64,000 nt of DNA from Acidobacteriota bacterium (GTDB taxonomy: Bacteria; Acidobacteriota; Thermoanaerobaculia; Gp7-AA8; JAHWKK01). The stretch is from positions 1 to 64,000 of the forward strand of contig JAHWKK010000006.1 in the NCBI GenBank assembly GCA_019347945.1. Direction: 5' to 3'. A program made the position numbers and the translations under genes. The first letter of the stretch is position 1, and the number at the start of each line of letters is the position of its first letter. This document shows, one piece after another, positions 51,790 through 59,229 of this stretch. The notes under the pieces are model-generated. The model was not told the origin of the DNA. It did not search any database and saw only the letters and a program-made list of their open reading frames with translations.

Positions 51790-52640
51790 TCGGGCGGCGC
51801 CACCTTTCGCCGATGCGGCGGGCCGGTCTCGATTGTCCGCCAGGCGATTGCCGCGAGAACGATCACGCCGCCGGCAATGGCCCACGGCGACGGCCGCTCT
51901 CCGAGGACGAGAAAGACCCAGACCGGGTTCGAGACGGGCTCGATCATTCCCGTGAGCGATGCGGCGGTGGCCGTGACGCTCTCGAGCCCTTTCACGAAGC
52001 AGGCGTACGCGAGCGCAATCTGGAAGACGCCGAGAAACAAGAGCCATCCGAGCGATACGGGAGTGACCGCGAGGTCGTCGAAAACGAAGGGAAACAGCGC
52101 AACCGCGACGAGGACGTTCCCCCACGTGACCGCGGCCTCGGCGCCGGCGCCTCTCTCGAACCGGAGTGCGACGACGAGAATCGCGAAGAAGATTCCCGAG
52201 ACCAGGCCCATCAGATTCCCAGCCATCGTTCCTCCGCCGAAACGGCCGATGAAGAAGAGCGCCATCCCGCCGATGGCAACCGTGCAGGCGATCGCGTCGC
52301 GGCGCCGCAGCGTCTCCTTCAGCACGAGTGGAGATGCGACGAGCACCCAGACGACGCCACTGTACTGGAGAAAAATCGCGTTCGCCGCGGTCGTCATCTT
52401 CGTCGCGAGAACGAAGGTCGTCAGGCAGATCGCGTAACTTCCGATCGCGGTGAGGAACGGCACCGTCCATCGCACCGCCCTGGGACGAAAGATCGCAAAG
52501 AGGACGACGGCCGCGATCGCCGATCGGTAGAACGCGACCTTCAGCGCAGGGTCGGCGACCGATTTGATCCCGAGCCCGCCGCTCGACCAAAGCAGCGCCG
52601 CCGCAACGACCCACCAGATCCCGCCGAATCCGCTCTTCAT
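51786..52640 (-). CDS. EamA/DMT-family transporter
   Basis: A 284-aa drug/metabolite-type membrane transporter: about ten transmembrane segments in two EamA repeats (IWWVVAAALLWSSGG ... ; GLVSGIFFAILVVALRF ... ; GMIEPVSNPVWVFLVLGE near the end). It likely exports or imports a small metabolite; the substrate is unknown. Start ATG 52640 follows TAGTCT by 8 nt. The stop codon lies inside a G-rich heptamer array. Confidence 0.88.
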   Translation of the reverse strand: MKSGFGGIWWVVAAALLWSSGGLGIKSVADPALKVAFYRSAIAAVVLFAIFRPRAVRWTVPFLTAIGSYAICLTTFVLATKMTTAANAIFLQYSGVVWVLVASPLVLKETLRRRDAIACTVAIGGMALFFIGRFGGGTMAGNLMGLVSGIFFAILVVALRFERGAGAEAAVTWGNVLVAVALFPFVFDDLAVTPVSLGWLLFLGVFQIALAYACFVKGLESVTATAASLTGMIEPVSNPVWVFLVLGERPSPWAIAGGVIVLAAIAWRTIETGPPHRRKVAPPD

Positions 52641-52648
52641 CGAGCCCG

Positions 52649-52654
52649 AGACTA
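52649..52654 (-). promoter_or_regulatory. Putative -10 (TAGTCT) for the EamA gene
   Basis: TAGTCT (or the overlapping TATAGT) ends 8-10 nt before ATG 52640, with no Shine-Dalgarno. Confidence 0.45.
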
Positions 52655-52875
52655 TACGCACGATCCGGCCGGGCAGAACAGAAATCCCTCGGACCGGCGA
52701 GGAAACCGGTCCGAGAGGCACGGCCCCGCTCTGCCGTCCTCTTCCATCGCGAATGACGTTACAGACTCTCAAACTTCAAGAATGTCACCAGTGCCGGAAA
52801 CGACAGGCGGGCCAGCGTGGGATAAGTTCCTGCGGTCCGGCACTGGGTCGGAGCGCACGACGGAAAAACTCACCC

Positions 52876-53355
52876 ATGACGAAGACATTCGACCGCGATA
52901 ATGCCACGTCCATCGGACTGCTGACCCTGCGAGTGGGGATCGCCGGCTTCCTGATGACCCATGGCTGGGGCAAGCTTCAGATGATTCTCGACGATCAGTA
53001 CGAGATGATGGGTGATCCGATCGGCATCGGGAATGTGGCGAGCCTCTGGCTTCTGATGTTCGCCGAGCTCATCTGCGGCGGCCTGGTCGTCATCGGACTC
53101 GCGACCCGGATCGCCGCGATCCCGCCGATCATCGCAATGGGCGTTGCCGCATTCGTCGCGCATGGGACCGATCCGTGGACGATGTCGGAGGGAGCGCGTC
53201 TGTTCTTCGAAGAGCTGTCGGAGTCGTGGGCGAGCAAACAGCCGGCGCTGATGTTCCTCGTCGTCTTTCTGACTCTGGCACTGACCGGGCCGGGCCGCTA
53301 CTCGCTCGACGAGCTCATCCGGCGGCGGCGGGAGCGCGGGCACCAACCGGCCTGA
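52876..53355 (+). CDS. DoxX-family membrane protein
   Basis: A 159-aa protein with four hydrophobic segments: LLTLRVGIAGFLMTHGWGKL, LWLLMFAELICGGLVVIGL, IAAIPPIIAMGVAAFVAHG and ALMFLVVFLTLALTGPGRYSLD. The GPGRYSLD ending is typical of DoxX. Family members link to quinone or oxidative-stress functions, but the role is not established. Start ATG 52876 was chosen because the upstream extension is low-quality; no clear Shine-Dalgarno or near -10 was found. Confidence 0.85.
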   Translation: MTKTFDRDNATSIGLLTLRVGIAGFLMTHGWGKLQMILDDQYEMMGDPIGIGNVASLWLLMFAELICGGLVVIGLATRIAAIPPIIAMGVAAFVAHGTDPWTMSEGARLFFEELSESWASKQPALMFLVVFLTLALTGPGRYSLDELIRRRRERGHQPA

Positions 53356-53449
53356 TCGACCCGACGTGACCTTCTCCGCGCAAATCTCATCGGATCGACA
53401 CGATGACGCCACAATCGAGCTTCATACTTCCGATTGTGGAGGTGACACT

Positions 53450-54310
53450 TTGAGAAGAACCTGCGTAGCCGCTTCGATCCTGATCGCGCTGGCCGTCCCG
53501 CTGACTGGCGACGACCCTGCTTCGTGGACCCAGCCGGTCGAGCCATTTCGCGTCATCGGCAACGTCTGGTACGTCGGAACTGCCGACCTCACCTCGTGGC
53601 TCATCACGAGCCGGGAGGGTCACATCCTGATCGACGCTCCGATGGAGGAGAACGTCTCTCATATTCTCGGTGCGATCAGGAAGCTCGGATTTGATCCGCG
53701 CGACGTCGAGATCATGCTCAACAGTCACGCACACTACGACCACGCCGGCGGTTTCGCCAGGATGAAGGAGGCGACGGGAGCACGTCTGCTCGTTTCGGAG
53801 GCGGATGCCAGGCTCATCGAAAGCGGTGGAAGAGGTGATTTCGCCTTCGGCGACGACGCTACATTCCCTCCGGTAAAGGTCGACGGATTCGTCCTCGACG
53901 AGGAGGTGATCGAGCTCGGAGGCGTTCGCCTCACCGCGATGGCGACACCCGGCCACACGAAAGGAAGCACGAGCTGGCTTCTCGATGTCGTCGAAGTAGG
54001 AAAGAAGTACCGGGTCCTCTTCGCGAACAGCCTCTCCGCTCCTGGTTACCGGCTGGTCGGCAACGACAGCTATCCGGAGATCATCGAAGACTATCGACGA
54101 AGCTTCGAACGGCTCGGATCGGTCGACGCGGACGTCCTTCTGACCACGCACGGCAGCTTCATCCAGCTTCAGCGCAAGATCGAGGCGATGAAGGCCGGCG
54201 GTCCGAATCCCTTCATCGACCCGGCCGCCACGAAGAGCTACGTCGAGCGGTGGAGACTCCGCTTCGAGGAAGAGCTCGCGAGGCAGAGAAAAGCGCGGGG
54301 TCGGGTCTGA
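53450..54310 (+). CDS. Subclass B3-like metallo-beta-lactamase
   Basis: A 286-aa exported metallo-hydrolase. A signal peptide (AASILIALAVPLTG) precedes the domain. B3 zinc ligands are present: His93, His95, Asp97, His98 (NSHAHYDHAGG), His169 (PGHTKGS) and His234 (TTHGSF). The EPFRVIGNVWYVGTADLTSW opening is strongly B3-like. Start is TTG 53450, with a GGAGGTGA ribosome site 7 nt upstream. It may hydrolyse beta-lactams in the periplasm. Its last codons and stop are encoded by the left arm of a 92-bp palindromic repeat. Confidence 0.88.
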   Translation: MRRTCVAASILIALAVPLTGDDPASWTQPVEPFRVIGNVWYVGTADLTSWLITSREGHILIDAPMEENVSHILGAIRKLGFDPRDVEIMLNSHAHYDHAGGFARMKEATGARLLVSEADARLIESGGRGDFAFGDDATFPPVKVDGFVLDEEVIELGGVRLTAMATPGHTKGSTSWLLDVVEVGKKYRVLFANSLSAPGYRLVGNDSYPEIIEDYRRSFERLGSVDADVLLTTHGSFIQLQRKIEAMKAGGPNPFIDPAATKSYVERWRLRFEEELARQRKARGRV

Positions 54311-54387
54311 ACTTGGAACTTAACGCCCGGAATATCCCGGCTTTCGACCAATTTCGGCGTTAAGTTCCAAGTTCAGACCCGACCCCG
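54296..54387. repeat. 92-bp REPIN-like palindrome, copy 2
   Basis: Perfect 32-bp arms (54296-54327, 54356-54387) around a 28-nt loop. The arms match copy 1 (34923-35014) except one paired change (G-C versus T-A), while the loops are unrelated. The left arm overlaps the 3' end of the metallo-beta-lactamase gene and supplies its TGA. Confidence 0.85.
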
Positions 54388-54411
54388 TATCGCTACCCCG
54401 CCAGTCCTCCG

Positions 54412-55287
54412 TCAGCCTCCGCTGGTCTGGATCAGGATCGACGAGTCGCGCGGAACGACTTCCACCTTCGCGGGCGACGAGAGCAGCTTTTCGGTTTCCA
54501 TCACCTCGAGCACGGCATCGAGAATCTCCGGGTCCGTCTGCCTGATCTGGTTGAGCGTCTCCCCGACCACTGCCGGTCGCGATGCCGACGCCTCGGCAAG
54601 TTTCTGCGAGACCTTCTTTGCCGTCTCGCTCTGGATCAGCCCCACGCGGTTCTCTCCGTCCTGCCGCATGGCGCTGGTGACCTGAACGAGCCGCTTCACG
54701 ACCTTCTCGGTGATGTTGTCGACCATCGAGCGATCGGTGAACGCGACCTTTCTGATGTAGACCGAGCCGAGCCTGTAGCCCCACTTTTCGCTGAGCGGCG
54801 AAACCGCCGCACGAACCGTCCGGCTCAGACTGTGCCGGCTCTCGAGCATCTTCTCCATCTCCAGATTCGACAGCGTGGAGATCGTCGAGCTGGCGACATT
54901 CGCCGAAAGCGATCCTTCGGGATTCGCATTGACGAAGAGGTACGAGACGGGATCGCTGACCTTCATCTCGTACCAGATGCCGACGCCCATCGGCGTCCCC
55001 TCTTCGGAGTTCACCATCAGCTTCCGGTAGTAATGCTGCTTCCAGGCGGTCGAAACCCGGTAGCGCTTACCGAAGAACGGGACGAGAAACGCGCGCATGC
55101 CGAGCTGCGTCATCGGGAAATTGAGACCCGGCTCGTCGAGCACGCCCAGAACCTTGCCGAATACCGTGAAGACCTGAGCTTCCCGCTCCTCGACGACGGC
55201 GTAAATCCCGAAACGTTTTGCGAGACCGAGGGCGATCGGAACGACGATCAGACCGAGAAAGAAAGCAATGAATGGCATTGGTGTCAT
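54412..55287 (-). CDS. SPFH/band 7 membrane protein (second of a pair)
   Basis: A 291-aa prohibitin/stomatin-type protein. One N-terminal transmembrane segment (PFIAFFLGLIVVPIALGLA) is followed by an SPFH domain (VVEEREAQVFTVFGKVLGVLDEPGLNFP) and a helical C-terminal part with AMRQDGENRVGLIQSETAKK. Start ATG 55287 has GGAGG 9 nt upstream and lies 4 nt after the preceding SPFH gene. Together the two probably form a hetero-oligomeric membrane scaffold. Confidence 0.85.
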   Translation of the reverse strand: MTPMPFIAFFLGLIVVPIALGLAKRFGIYAVVEEREAQVFTVFGKVLGVLDEPGLNFPMTQLGMRAFLVPFFGKRYRVSTAWKQHYYRKLMVNSEEGTPMGVGIWYEMKVSDPVSYLFVNANPEGSLSANVASSTISTLSNLEMEKMLESRHSLSRTVRAAVSPLSEKWGYRLGSVYIRKVAFTDRSMVDNITEKVVKRLVQVTSAMRQDGENRVGLIQSETAKKVSQKLAEASASRPAVVGETLNQIRQTDPEILDAVLEVMETEKLLSSPAKVEVVPRDSSILIQTSGG

Positions 55288-55291
55288 CGGC

Positions 55292-56260
55292 TCAGTCCTC
55301 CACCCGGATGACGCGATCGGCCCGGGCATAGAGTGGAACGCGAAGGTTGCGCATGTAGGCTTTGAGCGCATCCCTCCCACCGGTGGTCTTGATCTTCGAA
55401 AGAATGGTCGCGAGCTCTCGAAGCGGCGCGACCTCCGCTTCCGCGTTGTTCCGTGCAATCTCCACGGCGCGTTCGCTCATCGTGATCTGCTGCTCGGCAT
55501 CGGCACGAGCCGTTGAGATGTCGGCCGCGACCTGGTTTCGCGTCGAGTTGATCGCCGACAGCGCCTGATCGACCTCTGGCGGAGGATCGATCTCGGTGAT
55601 CAGCGCTGCATCGAGCTCGATCCCATATCGTCCGATCGTCGAGTTGCACTGCTGCTCCATGTACTCATTGATCATCGGCAGGTTCTTGCGGAGATCATTG
55701 ATCGACACTCCCTCGGAAAGCTCCACCGCCGACGGAGTACCGGCATCTCCCCCGACGAGCGGAGCTCCCTTCGGATCGGAAAAGTTGGCGATCCGTTCGC
55801 GGAGCACGGAGATGAAATACCCCATCACATGCTCAAGCGGGCTCTCGACGCCGAACAGATACGGATAGAGATTCTCTTCGGAAGCCCGGTAACGGATCTG
55901 GCCATTCACACCCGTCGTCAGGTTGTCCTTGGTGACGGCTTCAATGGTCGACTGTTGCTTTGTCGGATCCCAGACGATGTCGAGCGCCTGCGTGGCGATC
56001 GGTACCTTGTGCACCTTCTGCCACGGCATCTTCAGATACGGCCCTCCCGGCGGTATCACACGCAGTGCCGGGTAGGAGTAGAGATCCGCCTCGTCCTGAA
56101 CGCTCGGATGCGTTTGTTCGCTCGCGCCCGGCATCCTCTCCGCGCGCCCGAAACTCGTCTTGACGGCTCTTTCGTCAGGCCGCACCGTGTAGAAACCTCG
56201 AATGCCGACCTTGAAAACGATATACACGAGCAGGCCTAGAATGAAGGCGATCAGACTCAT
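55292..56260 (-). CDS. SPFH/band 7 membrane protein (first of a pair)
   Basis: A 322-aa SPFH protein. An N-terminal membrane segment (LIAFILGLLVYIVFKVGI) leads to the SPFH domain (FYTVRPDERAVKTSFGRAERM, VIPPGGPYLKMPWQ) and a long Ala/Glu-rich helix (ADAEQQITMSERAVEIARNN). A GAGGAGG ribosome site precedes ATG 56260. No NfeD or FtsH gene is adjacent, so its partner is the second SPFH protein only. Confidence 0.87.
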   Translation of the reverse strand: MSLIAFILGLLVYIVFKVGIRGFYTVRPDERAVKTSFGRAERMPGASEQTHPSVQDEADLYSYPALRVIPPGGPYLKMPWQKVHKVPIATQALDIVWDPTKQQSTIEAVTKDNLTTGVNGQIRYRASEENLYPYLFGVESPLEHVMGYFISVLRERIANFSDPKGAPLVGGDAGTPSAVELSEGVSINDLRKNLPMINEYMEQQCNSTIGRYGIELDAALITEIDPPPEVDQALSAINSTRNQVAADISTARADAEQQITMSERAVEIARNNAEAEVAPLRELATILSKIKTTGGRDALKAYMRNLRVPLYARADRVIRVED

Positions 56261-56547
56261 GAAGAGCCCTCCTCAATTCAATTTTGAACCGACGACCGTG
56301 GACGTACTGCCGCTTTTCGACGCGGCAGATTACCACAGAGATTTCGCTTCCGGAGAGGCTGTACCTCAACTGGTGGTTATGCGTATCGGCGGACCCGAAC
56401 CGGACTGGAGAGGTCCCCGGTTTTGCTCAGCGATAGGGCGCCGTGACGCCGCCGTCGACGATCTCGAATGACCACCTTTCCGTCGAGCGCCACGTCTTCG
56501 CTCAATCCCGCCGATCCTATACCCCGAGATCGCGAGGCTTCCGTCGT
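56261..56547. other. Intergenic, no gene seen
   Basis: Short upstream region of the SPFH operon and the AlkA-like gene's 3' end. Only shadow frames are present; an 18-20 codon stretch ending VDGGVTAPYR-stop is not convincing. Confidence 0.4.
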
Positions 56548-57177
56548 TCAGCGGGCACGTATCGTATTGAGGTAGTGGTGCCAGAGAATGCGGGCGGCGA
56601 CGGCGCGGTACGGACGCCACACCTCCCCGATCTTCTCGAGCTCTTCGGTCGTCGGGTCAACCTCGAGTCGCTTGACTTCCCGGGCGGCCACCACGAGCGC
56701 GCGGTCTCCAGTCGGCCAGGCATCCGGCCTCAGCATGACCATGAGCAGATAGACCTCCGCGGTCCAAGGTCCGATCCCGGTGACTGATCGCAGCGCCCGG
56801 CGCGCTTCGTCATCGGACATCGACGCGAGCGCCGCCGGGTCGAACGAACCGGAGAGGATCGCTTCGGCGAGCAGTCGTGCATACCGTGCCTTCTGCCGGC
56901 TGAATCCGATCGCGCGGAGCGTTTCGTCGTCGAGCTCGACGAAGCGCCCGGGAGTGAGCTCGCCGCCCGCTGCATCGACGAGCCGGGCGAACGTTGCGCG
57001 CGCGGACGAGAGCGAAACCTGCTGCTCGATGATCAGCATGACGAGCGTCGCGAACCCCGGCTCTCGCGGAAGAAGCTCGGGGTACCCGTGGTCGCGGAAG
57101 ACGCGCCCGAGGTCGGGGTCGAGCAAAGCGAGTCTCTTCACCGCCGCGCGGAACGATCGTTTCGTGAGCCCCTTCAT
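56548..57177 (-). CDS. DNA-3-methyladenine glycosylase II-like (HhH-GPD)
   Basis: A 209-aa base-excision repair glycosylase of the AlkA/MAG type. IIEQQVSLSSARATFARL opens the fold. The helix-hairpin-helix with catalytic Asp reads LRSVTGIGPWTAEVYLLMVMLRPDAWPTGDRAL, in which the Asp of PTGDRAL is the nucleophile-activating residue. The N-terminal AlkA beta-domain is absent. Start ATG 57177 follows TAAGCT by 6 nt. It lies 17 bp downstream of the AsmA-like gene. Confidence 0.88.
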   Translation of the reverse strand: MKGLTKRSFRAAVKRLALLDPDLGRVFRDHGYPELLPREPGFATLVMLIIEQQVSLSSARATFARLVDAAGGELTPGRFVELDDETLRAIGFSRQKARYARLLAEAILSGSFDPAALASMSDDEARRALRSVTGIGPWTAEVYLLMVMLRPDAWPTGDRALVVAAREVKRLEVDPTTEELEKIGEVWRPYRAVAARILWHHYLNTIRAR

Positions 57178-57183
57178 CGCCCC

Positions 57184-57189
57184 AGCTTA
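57184..57189 (-). promoter_or_regulatory. Putative -10 (TAAGCT) for the AlkA-like gene
   Basis: TAAGCT ends 6 nt before ATG 57177, within the 17-bp gap after the AsmA-like gene. Confidence 0.4.
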
Positions 57190-57194
57190 TCCCG

Positions 57195-58523
57195 TCAGTC
57201 GAGGAGGCTTCGGAGGCCCTTCTCCAGCGATTCGAGCACCCGGCCCGGGTTGCTTCTCCCGATCCGTGCGAGCTCATTCCAATCGGGACGGATACGAGGC
57301 TCTTCGATGGTGCCCCGCATCACCAGGGGGATCGAAACGTACCCACGCTCGTCGGTGAGTATGTCGACCAGCTCGTCCGGAATCTCCTTCACGCGCACCA
57401 TAGCCCGCGGCGCGCCGACCCGCACGTCGAGATTCAGCGGCCCCTCGAGATCGACCGCCCCCTCGATGTCGAGTTGTGCGCTCTCGAGCGCAATCGTGAA
57501 CGGAAGCAGACGGACCGTGCTCTCCGCGATCTCGAAATCGACGTCCGCCGGTTCCCATCGTTCACCGGCGATCGGCACTCCTCCGAGGAGCGACTCGATC
57601 AGCGCGAGATAAGGAGAAGAAGGGACCTCTCCTCCCGGCAGATGAACGCGGCCGTCTCCGCGAAGCCCATCCTTCTCGGGTCCTGCTCCCGTTCCCTCGA
57701 GAAAGAACTCCCCCGTCTCTCCTTCCCCCGAGCCTCCGAGCAGCGACGCGACGTGGAGCGGATCGCCTTTCAGGATGAGCCTGTAGGTAAAGGGCTCCGC
57801 CGCCGGATCGATCTCGAGCACCTCCGCTTCGAACTCTCCGAGCTCGGTCGCGAACTGGTGGCCATTGAGGATCAGCGTGCCGTTCTGCAGCGTCAGTGGT
57901 CCGCTCGAGTCGCGAGCGATGAGATCTCCGAGTTGAATCGAATCGCTGACGAGCGTGCCGTGCCCCGAGAGACCTTCGACCGCGCTCGCGGCAGGATCGA
58001 GCCGGAGCTCGTCGAGCTCCAGCCGGAATCCTCGAATCGCGAGCCCCGTCTCTCCATCCGACACGACTACGAAATTTCCATCCGTGATGAGGATCGACGA
58101 GATCACCATTCTCGCCTCGGAGCTTTCTTCGTCGGGGATCGCGAGCGCCGCCGGAACGGCCGCCGCACCGAAGAGCTCGCCTGACGCGCTGGTTTGGAGC
58201 TCGATACGGGGGCTTTCGATCTCGATGCGATCGAATACCCACTCTCCCCGCAGAAGCGGGAGCAACCGGTGCTCGAGCCGGACCGTTTCGATCTCGAGAT
58301 CGAGGTCGCGGTCCACTCCCGTCGATGATCCCCGCATGTTCCGGATCGTCACTCCCCGAAGCAGACTCACCCGGAGCTCGTCGGCCTGGAGATCCATCTC
58401 CGCGCGCTCGCCGAGCCGGGAAAGAAGGAGCCGTCCGAGCTCGGGAGAATCGAATTCGACCAGACCGATCCCGATCACCGCCAGGAGAAGGATCGGGACT
58501 GCGATGAGGAGGATTCTTTTCAC
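57195..58523 (-). CDS. AsmA-like / DUF748-type envelope protein
   Basis: A 442-aa protein with one N-terminal membrane helix (ILLIAVPILLLAVIGIGLVEF) and a long periplasmic beta-rich region with LRVSLLRGVTIRNMRGSS, EWVFDRIEIESPRIEL, and a C-terminal PLVMRGTIEEPRIRPDW. This pattern is typical of AsmA/TamB/YhdP-like lipid-transfer proteins. Start GTG 58523 is set by the signal-anchor; upstream codons read into repeat-like DNA. It possibly assists outer-membrane lipid homeostasis alongside the LptFG exporter elsewhere in the window. Confidence 0.75.
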   Translation of the reverse strand: MKRILLIAVPILLLAVIGIGLVEFDSPELGRLLLSRLGERAEMDLQADELRVSLLRGVTIRNMRGSSTGVDRDLDLEIETVRLEHRLLPLLRGEWVFDRIEIESPRIELQTSASGELFGAAAVPAALAIPDEESSEARMVISSILITDGNFVVVSDGETGLAIRGFRLELDELRLDPAASAVEGLSGHGTLVSDSIQLGDLIARDSSGPLTLQNGTLILNGHQFATELGEFEAEVLEIDPAAEPFTYRLILKGDPLHVASLLGGSGEGETGEFFLEGTGAGPEKDGLRGDGRVHLPGGEVPSSPYLALIESLLGGVPIAGERWEPADVDFEIAESTVRLLPFTIALESAQLDIEGAVDLEGPLNLDVRVGAPRAMVRVKEIPDELVDILTDERGYVSIPLVMRGTIEEPRIRPDWNELARIGRSNPGRVLESLEKGLRSLLD

Positions 58524-58879
58524 CGCCGAGGCTGCGATGCGGGAGCGGGGCCAAATGCGGGGCGCGACATTTTTCCAGCCCGCGTCATCCCGAGCCATTT
58601 GAACGAAGCTACGCCCCGGTTAAGCGGGAATGAACGCGAGATGCGCCGGAGAAAGGGCGATGTTGGGTCGGCGCTTCGCTGGGCATGACCTTGCGCCGGT
58701 GAAGCGGGAATGAAAACCGGAGCCCGCAAAACTCCGCACCCCATACTCAAACCGACGTCGTCCCGAGCGGGCGGTCGGGCGGGCAAGCGAGGGACCTTGC
58801 AGGGTGGGACATCAGGCCAAGCGAAGCGCTGCAAAAGGCTGCCACTTCATTCCGAGCCGAGGCTACGTCCGCGGTGCGG
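58524..58879. other. Repeat-bearing spacer
   Basis: This 356-bp gap holds repeat copy D (58688-58838) and fragments of the same family (GCGTCATCCCGAGCC; TTAAGCGGGAATGAA). No gene is supported. Confidence 0.6.
58688..58838 (-). repeat. Dispersed long repeat, copy D
   Basis: Inverse-orientation copy of the B/C core: TTGCGCCGGTGAAGCGGG, CCCGCAAAACTCCGCACCCC, ACTCAAACCGACGTCG, GGCAAGCGAGGGACCTTGC and CAAGCGAAGCGCTGCAAAAG all match. It has no flanking tandem arrays here. Confidence 0.75.
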
Positions 58880-59122
58880 TCACTCTGCGGGCGACTCCGG
58901 CAGATCGGTCGCCGGGTCGCCTGAAAGAGGCTCCTTCGCGCGCTTCTTCTCCTGTGCACCGCCAAAGACGAGACCGAGACCCATTCCGAGAGCAAGCCCC
59001 AGCGCGAGATTGTCGAGCGCGACCCCGAACAGAAGTCCAATGGATAGTCCAATTGCGATACCCGCTGCGACCGCCTGCCCGGGCTGCGCCTTCTTCTTCT
59101 GCGGCTGAGGTTCCGTAACCAT
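58880..59122 (-). CDS. Small glycine-zipper membrane protein
   Basis: An 80-aa protein. A basic/Gln/Pro N-terminus (PQPQKKKAQPGQ) is followed by a Gly/Ala/Leu-rich hydrophobic hairpin (AGIAIGLSIGLLFG ... GLALGMGLGLVFGG) and a charged tail. It is probably membrane-inserting and oligomeric through GxxxG contacts. AGGAG upstream of ATG 59122 supports the start. Function unknown. Confidence 0.7.
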   Translation of the reverse strand: MVTEPQPQKKKAQPGQAVAAGIAIGLSIGLLFGVALDNLALGLALGMGLGLVFGGAQEKKRAKEPLSGDPATDLPESPAE

Positions 59123-59196
59123 CGTCTCCTCCTGTTCGAACGGATTCAACCATAGCAAGACCTCTGTTGAAGGGCAACGATGAAGACGTAACTGAC

Positions 59197-59229
59197 TCCT
59201 CCAACCTCCAACTTCCAACCTCCAACCTA
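59197..59229 (-). repeat. AGGTTGG array supplying the kinase stop
   Basis: CCAACCT units on the plus strand (AGGTTGG on the kinase sense strand). The TAG stop at 59227-59229 lies at the array edge. GG pairs recur closely enough for a two-tetrad quadruplex. Confidence 0.65.

Noticed and set aside
56400-56500. Minus-strand stretch ending VDGGVTAPYR-stop, resembling an ArgJ start
   Set aside because: No start codon, no further ArgJ motif and only about 20 codons open; likely chance.
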